Below, one piece after another: positions 1 to 6,200 of a stretch of DNA of 8,006 nucleotides. The stretch's first letter is position 1. Each line of letters begins with the position of its first letter. Below the pieces are notes generated by a model. It made no database searches. It had not been told where the DNA came from and was given only the letters and a program-made list of their open reading frames with translations. The stretch is from positions 1 to 8,006 of the forward strand of contig JAIKYL010000141.1 in assembly GCA_024683255.1 (NCBI GenBank), written 5' to 3'. The translations under genes and the position numbers were made by a program. This DNA is from Bacteroidales bacterium (GTDB taxonomy: Bacteria; Bacteroidota; Bacteroidia; Bacteroidales; UBA932).

Positions 1-201
1 CCAGGCCGACAGGCTGATGCCCTTGTAACTGAGACCCAGCGAAGGCTGGACAGACACGCCGCCCAGATCCTGGCCCCGCCAGACATACCGGCTCACCAGA
101 TCTGCGCCAAGGCTTGCCTCCACCTTATCCTGCGCAGCGGCCGGGGTGATTCCGGCAAGGAAGAACATAGCCGCAAGAAAGACTGTAACGATCTTTTTCA
201 T
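1..201 (-). CDS. Outer-membrane beta-barrel (TorF-like putative porin), N-terminal part
   Basis: Only the first 67 codons are present; the reading frame runs off the window at base 1. The ATG at 199-201 begins a classic Sec signal peptide: basic start MKK, a hydrophobic stretch at about residues 4-19, and a likely signal peptidase I site after Ala23 (AAA|QD). The mature start shows alternating polar and hydrophobic residues with aromatic and Gly-rich turns (SRYVWRG, then QPSLGLSYKG and SLSAW). This resembles the first strands of the TorF/Gcw_chp family of small outer-membrane barrels, which often carry such an 'R-Y-V-(W/F)-R-G' start. The family call comes from memory of the pattern on a fragment, so it is tentative; export to the outer membrane is better supported than the family name. 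It lies 41 bases after amtB on the same strand and has its own promoter-like element, so it may be transcribed both with amtB and alone. A role as an outer-membrane entry pore for small nitrogen compounds is inference. Confidence 0.7.
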   Translation of the reverse strand, partial: MKKIVTVFLAAMFFLAGITPAAAQDKVEASLGADLVSRYVWRGQDLGGVSVQPSLGLSYKGISLSAW

Positions 202-224
202 AAGCCTTTACTATTATCAAAGGA

Positions 225-232
225 CAAAGATA
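225..232 (-). promoter_or_regulatory. Candidate Bacteroides-type -7 promoter element for the porin-like gene
   Basis: On the minus strand this reads TATCTTTG, an exact match to the Bacteroidetes -7 consensus TAnnTTTG used by the primary sigma factor. It sits 23 bases before the ATG at 201, in the AT-rich gap after amtB, which would give a short leader of roughly 15-20 bases. A -33 TTTG box at the usual spacing (about 19-21 bases upstream) is not clear: that place falls in the last codons of amtB and reads roughly TGTT, while exact TTTG copies at 239-242 and 233-236 are too close. Together this is a plausible but unproven promoter. Confidence 0.45.
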
Positions 233-242
233 CAAAAACAAA

Positions 243-1460
243 TCAGTTGTAACAGCTTTCTCCGTGTTCATAAACATCCAAACCCTCTTCTTCCACACGT
301 TCACCCACCCGGAGGCCATGCAGTTTCTTGATACCGTAGAAGAGCAGGAATCCACACAGGGCAGCCCACAGGTCAATAACCAGGATCCCAAGCCCCTGAA
401 CAGCGAAGAAATGCCAGCCACCACCATATAAAACACCGCCATCCGTTGCCAGCAGTCCGGTCATCAGCGTACCCAATATACCACAGACACCGTGTACGGA
501 CGAGGCGCCCACCGGATCGTCGATGTGCAGTTTATGGTCTATAAATTCGATGGAGAAAACCAGCACAGTACCACATACCAGGCCGATAATCACAGAGCCC
601 GACGGAGAAACCACATCACAGCCGGCAGTAACGCCCACCAAGCCGGCCAGGATACCGTTGAGTGTCATGGAAAGGGACGGCTTGCCATATTTGATCCAGG
701 TAAGGAAAAGGGTGGCGGCGCCACCGGCGGCAGCCGCCAGGTTGGTGGTAAGGAATACATGCGAGATGGCCAGTCTATTCACTTCTCCGGTTGCCGCCAG
801 CTGGCTGCCCGGATTGAAGCCGAACCAGCCCATCCATAGGATAAACACACCCAGCGAAGCCAAAGTGAGATTATGGCCTGGAATAGCACGGCTTTTACCG
901 TCCTTTCCATATTTACCCCGACGGGGGCCCAGGGCAAGGGCGCCGATCAAGGCCAGCACACCGCCCACGCTGTGCACTATGGCACTGCCGGCAAAGTCGT
1001 GGAATCCCAGCTGGCCCAGCCAGCCGCCTCCCCAGGTCCAATGGCCTTCCACGGGATAGATGATCAGGGAAATGATGGCGCTGTATACCAAGTACATGGA
1101 GAATTTGGTCCGTTCGGCCATGGCGCCACTTACGATAGTGGCGGCTGTGGCGCAGAACACCGTCTGGAACATCAGGAAGCCTTCAACGGGAAGATCTCCT
1201 TTGTAAAAAGAGAGGTCGCCCCAGTTGGGCATGCCGATAAAACCGGCCCCGTCGCTGCCGAACATCAGACCAAAGCCTACAAAGAAAAAGAGCAGGGAGC
1301 CCAAAATAAAATCCACAAAGTTCTTCATGAGGATGTTCGCCGTGTTCTTGGATCTGGTGAGACCTGCTTCACACAGGGCGAATCCCGGTTGCATCCAAAA
1401 CACCAGGATAGCGGCCAACAACATCCATACTGTATCCAGAGATAATCCTATTTCATTCAT
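243..1460 (-). CDS. amtB: Ammonium channel/transporter AmtB
   Basis: A 405-residue Amt/Mep/Rh family channel that conducts ammonium across the inner membrane. About eleven hydrophobic segments can be traced, the first at about residues 10-30 and the last at about 353-378. Residues matching the E. coli AmtB mechanism are present: the outer Phe gate F98 and F102, W143 (in WGGG), the Asp of the binding site D155 (in DFAGS), the pore twin histidines H163 and H323, and F215/S219 in GWFGFNPGS. The C-terminal cytoplasmic tail has the conserved GLRV...EGLDVYEHGE pattern (382-401) needed for coupling and for P-II binding. There is no separate cleavable signal peptide before the first membrane segment, unlike E. 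coli AmtB. The start at 1460 is the first ATG after an in-frame TAA in the gap. It follows glnK by 22 bases, the usual glnK-amtB pair, so the two are very likely co-transcribed. No key residue is missing. Confidence 0.96.
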   Translation of the reverse strand: MNEIGLSLDTVWMLLAAILVFWMQPGFALCEAGLTRSKNTANILMKNFVDFILGSLLFFFVGFGLMFGSDGAGFIGMPNWGDLSFYKGDLPVEGFLMFQTVFCATAATIVSGAMAERTKFSMYLVYSAIISLIIYPVEGHWTWGGGWLGQLGFHDFAGSAIVHSVGGVLALIGALALGPRRGKYGKDGKSRAIPGHNLTLASLGVFILWMGWFGFNPGSQLAATGEVNRLAISHVFLTTNLAAAAGGAATLFLTWIKYGKPSLSMTLNGILAGLVGVTAGCDVVSPSGSVIIGLVCGTVLVFSIEFIDHKLHIDDPVGASSVHGVCGILGTLMTGLLATDGGVLYGGGWHFFAVQGLGILVIDLWAALCGFLLFYGIKKLHGLRVGERVEEEGLDVYEHGESCYN

Positions 1461-1482
1461 AATTCTTTCATTTTAAGGTTCT

Positions 1483-1830
1483 TCACTTCTTGTCACGGAG
1501 AACGGTGTCGCCGTGCTCTCCGGTACGGATGGACCAGGTGTCGTCCACGGGACTCACAAAGATGCGTCCATCCCCCACCTCACCAGTACGGGCAGCTCCC
1601 ATGATGGCCTGGATGGCCGGTTCCACAAACTGTTCGCGGCACACGATGGTAATCTCAATGCGGGAAATGACATCGGTGCTGTACATCACACCACGGTAGA
1701 TACGGTCCTCCCGGTCCTGGCCGATGGCCTTGACCTCGGTATAGGAGAACCAGTTGATGTCGGCCTCGAAAAGAGCCTGTTTTACATCCTCAAAGTGCGT
1801 TTTACGCACGATGGCTTCAATTTTTTTCAT
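1483..1830 (-). CDS. glnK: P-II family nitrogen regulator (GlnK type, atypical T-loop)
   Basis: A 115-residue trimeric signalling protein that in this family binds ATP/ADP and 2-oxoglutarate and blocks AmtB with its T-loop. The start MKKIEAIVRK matches the family; an ATG directly before it (1831-1833) is equally possible, and an upstream in-frame ATG at 1881 would add an unrelated 17-residue lead and is rejected. The B-loop matches the family signature (T82-G-E-V-G-D-G-R89-I-F-V), and the C-loop RTGE is at 102-105. Compared with E. coli GlnB, the T-loop (about 37-53) is one residue shorter; it keeps Gln38 (Gln39 in E. coli), Arg46 (the Arg47 that enters the AmtB pore) and Tyr50 (Tyr51, the uridylylated residue), but the tyrosine context is YRGVMY rather than YRG-A/S-A/E-Y. 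Lys58 and Lys90 equivalents are Arg57 and Arg89, and Arg101 is replaced by Ser100. Placement next to amtB supports the glnK name, though GlnB and GlnK cannot be told apart by sequence here. Confidence 0.93.
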   Translation of the reverse strand: MKKIEAIVRKTHFEDVKQALFEADINWFSYTEVKAIGQDREDRIYRGVMYSTDVISRIEITIVCREQFVEPAIQAIMGAARTGEVGDGRIFVSPVDDTWSIRTGEHGDTVLRDKK

Positions 1831-1923
1831 CATAACACTACTAACTATAAGATATAACAATCCCCTGCAAGCGGAACGCAATTATTCCACAAGCAATTAT
1901 AAATCAATGTATTAAAACAGCTA
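1831..1923 (-). promoter_or_regulatory. AT-rich gltD-glnK gap, possible glnK-amtB promoter region
   Basis: This 93-base gap is the largest in the window and clearly richer in A/T than the genes, so it is the likeliest site for a separate glnK-amtB promoter. No exact TAnnTTTG element is visible on the minus strand; the nearest is a poor TATATCTTA ending about 15 bases before the glnK start. It contains an 8-base direct repeat, ATAATTGC on the minus strand, at 1878-1885 and 1893-1900 (15-base period), and a short GGAA/TTCC inverted repeat (1873-1876 with 1885-1888). I see no GC-rich hairpin followed by a T-run, so no intrinsic terminator. The regulatory role is inference from spacing and base composition. 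Confidence 0.3.
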
Positions 1924-3270
1924 TTACAGTTTTTGGCAGTAGCCGTGCACAGCTTCTGCCGCGTCATGGCCGGAAGCCATGGCACGGACCACCAGGGAGG
2001 CGCCGTTTACCACATCTCCGGCAAAGAATACATTCTCTTCCACCTCTGGAAGCTGGGGTTTCAGGAAGCCCATGGCCAGCAGGACAATATCGGCCTTCAC
2101 CAGTTCCGGCTCTCCGGCGGAAACCATCAGGGGCCGTCCTCCTTCGGGGTTGGGTTTCCAGTCGATGGGCTGGATTTCCACCCCGGTCAAGCGGCCATCC
2201 TCTCCCACAAAACGGAGGGTGTTGATGTTCCAACGCCGCACACAGCCTTCTTCGTGGGAAGAAGAGGTTCTGAGCGTCCGGGGCCAGGCAGGCCAGGGGT
2301 TGGCCGGGTCGTCCGGTCCTTCAGGCGGCTTGGGCAGGATCTCTATCTGCATCACGGATTTGCATCCTTGCCTATGCGCCGTGCCGATGCAGTCGGACCC
2401 GGTATCGCCGCCGCCAATCACCAGCACATCCTTTCCTTTGCACGTAATCCGTTCTGATGCAGGAACTTCCGCCCCGTACAGGACACGGTTCTGCTGCGAG
2501 AGCAGTTCCAGGGCGAAATAGACGCCCTTCAAATCCCGTCCGGGTACCGGCAGATCGCGCGCCTGGGGTGTTCCGGTAGCAATCACATAGGCATCAAAAC
2601 CCTTCGGCAGCGCATCCGGAGCCACCTGCTCACCATAACGGAAGCAGATACCCTCCTGCTCCATCAGTGTTATGCGCCGGTCAATCACCGTTTTGTTCAG
2701 CTTGAAATTGGGTATGCCGAAGCGAAGCAGCCCGCCGGCCTTCTCGTTTTTCTCAAAGACCGTCACGGTATAACCCATCCGGTTCAGCCGGTTGGCGGTC
2801 GCCAGGCCCGACGGACCGGCGCCGATCACAGCCACACTCCGGCCGTTGCGTATCGGCGAGAAGGGCCGGACATAGTTTTCCCGAAAAGCCATCTCGGTGA
2901 TGGCCGCCTCGTTCTCCCGGTTTGTTGTGGGTTCATGCAGCGTGAGGTTCAGCACACAGGCCTTTTCGCACAGCGCCGGACAGACGCGCCCGGTGAACTC
3001 CGGGAAGTCGTTGGTAGCATTGAGCAGCCGGTAGGCCAACTCAAAGTCTCCTTTATAGACAGCGTCGTTCCATTCCGGCGGACGGTTTCCCAACGGGCAG
3101 GCCCAGTTGCAGAACGGTACGCCACAGTCCATACAACGCGACGCCTGGAGACGGCGGTCACCCTCGTTGAGCGTCTGCTCCACCTCCCCGAAATCCTGGA
3201 CACGGTCCAGGACCGGCCGATAGCCGGCCTCCTTGCGGGGTATCGTCAAAAATGCTTTGTAATCTCCCAT
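1924..3270 (-). CDS. gltD: Glutamate synthase (NADPH-type) small subunit GltD
   Basis: A 448-residue flavoprotein that takes electrons from NAD(P)H and passes them through FAD and iron-sulfur clusters to GltB, in the cytoplasm. The N-terminal ferredoxin-like part has two cysteine groups for [4Fe-4S] clusters: C46, C49, C54, C58 and C97, C101, C105. An FAD-binding Rossmann motif follows at 147-155 (AVIGAGPSG) with the acidic end of the fold at E173, then the NAD(P)H-binding motif at 284-291 (VIGGGDTG), and the second FAD contact at 416-423 (FAGDVVNG). The layout and length match bacterial GltD (about 450-480 residues) and the related dihydropyrimidine dehydrogenase N-half. NADPH rather than NADH use is family knowledge and not proven here. 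The ATG is 6 bases after the gltB stop and no Shine-Dalgarno is visible, which suggests translational coupling. The gene ends in tandem stops, TAA then TAG. Confidence 0.96.
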   Translation of the reverse strand: MGDYKAFLTIPRKEAGYRPVLDRVQDFGEVEQTLNEGDRRLQASRCMDCGVPFCNWACPLGNRPPEWNDAVYKGDFELAYRLLNATNDFPEFTGRVCPALCEKACVLNLTLHEPTTNRENEAAITEMAFRENYVRPFSPIRNGRSVAVIGAGPSGLATANRLNRMGYTVTVFEKNEKAGGLLRFGIPNFKLNKTVIDRRITLMEQEGICFRYGEQVAPDALPKGFDAYVIATGTPQARDLPVPGRDLKGVYFALELLSQQNRVLYGAEVPASERITCKGKDVLVIGGGDTGSDCIGTAHRQGCKSVMQIEILPKPPEGPDDPANPWPAWPRTLRTSSSHEEGCVRRWNINTLRFVGEDGRLTGVEIQPIDWKPNPEGGRPLMVSAGEPELVKADIVLLAMGFLKPQLPEVEENVFFAGDVVNGASLVVRAMASGHDAAEAVHGYCQKL

Positions 3271-3276
3271 AAGGCG

Positions 3277-6200
3277 TCAATATTGGATTTGGAGGTTCTG
3301 TACTTTCTCGGCCAGGCCCTTTAGGCGTTCCTGTTCCAGAACATGCTTATACTCAATGGGTATAACCTTGATAAAGTCGTCGACGGAACGGCTCCAGTCA
3401 TCAAGCAGGGTCCGGGCCAGGCTGGATCCTGTATAGAGATAGTGCTGACGGATGAGTTCGTGCAATTCCCTGCGGTCCAGCTTATCATCTACCAGCGAGA
3501 TTTCCACCATATCCATGTTACAATAGTAGTCGAACTGGCGGGAAGGATCATAGACATAGGCCACGCCTCCGGACATGCCGGCGGCAAAGTTGCGGCCAAC
3601 GGGCCCCAGTACCACCACACGGCCACCCGTCATATACTCGCAACAATGATCTCCGGCGCCCTCCACAACGGCCTTGGCGCCGGAATTGCGGACGGCAAAG
3701 CGCTGGCCCACCCGCCCGGCGACATAGATTTCACCGCCCGTAGCGCCGTACAGGCAGGTATTACCGGCGATGATGTTGTCCTCGGCCTTGAAAACGGCGC
3801 GTGCCGGGGGACGGATGGCCACCCGGCCTCCACTCAAGCCCTTGCCCACGTAGTCGTTGGCCTCACCTTCCAGGCGTACGTTTACCCCCGCTGTGAGGAA
3901 AGCGCAGAAACTCTGGCCGGCCGATCCTTTGAACTTGATATTCAGGGTGGAATCCGGCAGGCCTTCCGCGCCGTATTTACTGGCGATCCGCCCGCTCAAC
4001 ATGGTGCAGACGGCCCGGTCGGTATTGGTGATAGGATACTCCAGGCTGATTTCCTCCTTCCACTCGATAGCCGGTTGTGCAGCCTTGATTATTTCCAGGT
4101 CCCGGACCGGCGGGAGGTCGTGAAGCGGCGTTCCCGACCAGCCGCACGCACCTTCCTCCCGGAAGAGAACGCGGGACAGGTCCACCCGGGACGCCTTGGA
4201 AGCGGCATCCACCGGCTTACGGACCAGGAGTTCCGTGTGGCCGATGATTTCGGACAGGCTGCGGAAACCCATATCGGCCAGGTATTCCCTTACCTCCTGT
4301 GCCAGGAAGGTGAAGTAATGAACCAGGTATTCCGCCTTGCCCAGGAAGTGCTTCCTGAGCTCCGGATCCTGCGTGGCGACGCCCGTGGGGCAGGTATTCA
4401 GGCTGCATTTGCGCATCATTACGCAGCCAAGCACAATCAGCGGAAGGGTACCGAAGCCGAACTCGTCCGCTCCCAGAAGTGCCATCAGAACCACGTCGCG
4501 CCCGGTTTTGAGCTGACCGTCCACCTGCAGGCGCACCTGGCTGCGCAGACCGTTTCGGATCAGGGTCTGCTGGGCTTCGGACAGGCCGATTTCCGGGCTG
4601 ATGCCGGCGAAACGCATGGAAGATGCCGGAGAGGCTCCGGTACCGCCTTCGGCCCCGGAAATGACAATCAGATCGGCCTTGGCCTTGGCCACACCGGCGG
4701 CAATGGTACCCACCCCGCTCTCTGACACCAGCTTGACGCTAATGGCGGCCGACGGGTTCACGTTCTTCAGGTCGAAAATGAGCTGGGACAGATCCTCGAT
4801 GGAGTAGATGTCGTGATGAGGCGGCGGGGAAATAAGCGAAATGCCCGGTATGGAATTGCGGGTCTTCGCAATGATGGCATTCACTTTAAAGCCCGGTAAC
4901 TGACCACCTTCTCCGGGTTTGGCGCCCTGGGCTATCTTGATTTGGATTTCTTCCGCATTTACCAGGTATTCGGCCGTGACACCGAAACGACCCGAAGCCA
5001 CCTGCTTGGTTTTGCTGGAAAGCGAAATACCGTCCACGGCCGTGTGATAACGTTCATTATCCTCTCCGCCTTCGCCCGTGTTGGAACGGCTGCCCAGGCG
5101 GTTCATCGCCAGGGCGATGGCCTCATGAGCCTCAATGCTAAGGGCACCAAAGCTCATGGCACTCACCACAAAGCGCCTCACGATGGCCTCCACGGGCTCC
5201 ACCTCTTCGACAGGAACGGCGGTTCCGCGCTTGAAATCCAGCAGGTCCCGGAGGAAGATGGGATTGGCCTTTCCGTCCACGGCAGCGGTGAATTCCTTGT
5301 ACTTGCGGTAACTGCCCAAACGAGTAGCCAGCTGTAGCGAGGAGATGGTCTCCGGGTTCCAGGCATGGCTGATTCCGTCCTTCCGGTAATGGAACTGTCC
5401 CACATTGGGCAGAAAGCCCGGACGGTGCACATCGGCATACGCCTGCGAATGGAACCAGATGGCATCGCGGGCAATGGTTTCCAGGCCGATGCCGCCGATG
5501 GTGGAACGCTCCGTGCCGAAATACTCCCGGAGCAAGCCTTCTTCCAGGCCGATGCTTTCGAAAATCTTGGCTCCGCGGTAGGATCGGATGGTGGAAATGC
5601 CCATCTTGGCCATAATCTTCAGCAGGCCCTTTTTCATGGCCTCGATATAGTTGGTGCGGGCTGTGGAGTAGTTCAGCTGAATCTTTCCGTTATGCGCCAG
5701 TTCTGAGATGATGGCGAACGACAGGTATGGATTGATGGCCGATGCTCCATAGCCTAGCAGCAGGGCCGCATGCATGGTTTCCCGAATCTCCCCGCTCTCC
5801 ACGATAAGGGCTGTCTGCACCCGTTTCCCGGTGGAGATCAAGTGATGATGCACGGCGCTCACCGCCAGCAGCGAAGGGATGGGGGCGTGGGTACTGTCCA
5901 CATCCCGGTCGGACAGGATGATATAGTTCACCCCGTCATCCACACACTTCTCCGCTTGCCGGCAAAGGGTGGAGAGGGCCCGCCGCAGATGGGCTGCAGC
6001 CGTAGCCGGATCGGCCGAGCACTCAAAGAGCATCGGCAGTTTGACCGTGTTAAAGCCCTTGTAGCGGATATTGCACAGCAGGTCCAGCTGTGTATTGGTG
6101 AGGATGGGATGCGGCAGACGCACCATCTTGCAGTTGTCTTCGTCGGGGGTGAGGATACCCGTTCCCACCCGGCCGATGTACTCAAACAGCGACATCACCA

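Noticed and set aside
125..442. 105-codon minus-strand frame spanning the end of amtB and the start of the porin-like gene
   Set aside because: It overlaps two well-supported genes in another frame and has no motif; the gap it crosses fits a promoter better.
1834..1881. Longer N-terminus for the P-II protein starting at 1881
   Set aside because: The 16-17 extra residues have no match to the P-II family, whose members begin with the MKKIEAI-type strand; the sequence there is A/T-rich like a gap.
1873..1900. Sigma-54 promoter (GG-N10-GC) before glnK
   Set aside because: The GG and GC pairs here are only seven bases apart instead of ten, and the rest of the consensus is absent.
1935..1960. Imperfect inverted repeat (GGCAG-x-AGC / GCT-x-CTGCC) at the 3' end of gltD, as a terminator
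   Set aside because: The stem lies within the coding sequence, has an internal mismatch and is followed by an A-run rather than an immediate U-run in the transcript. It could slow 3' decay but does not look like an intrinsic terminator.
3343..4725. 460-codon open frame on the plus strand
   Set aside because: It is opposite the FMN and C-terminal domains of gltB, shows no family features, and has the low-complexity, His/Gly/Ala-rich look of an antisense translation.
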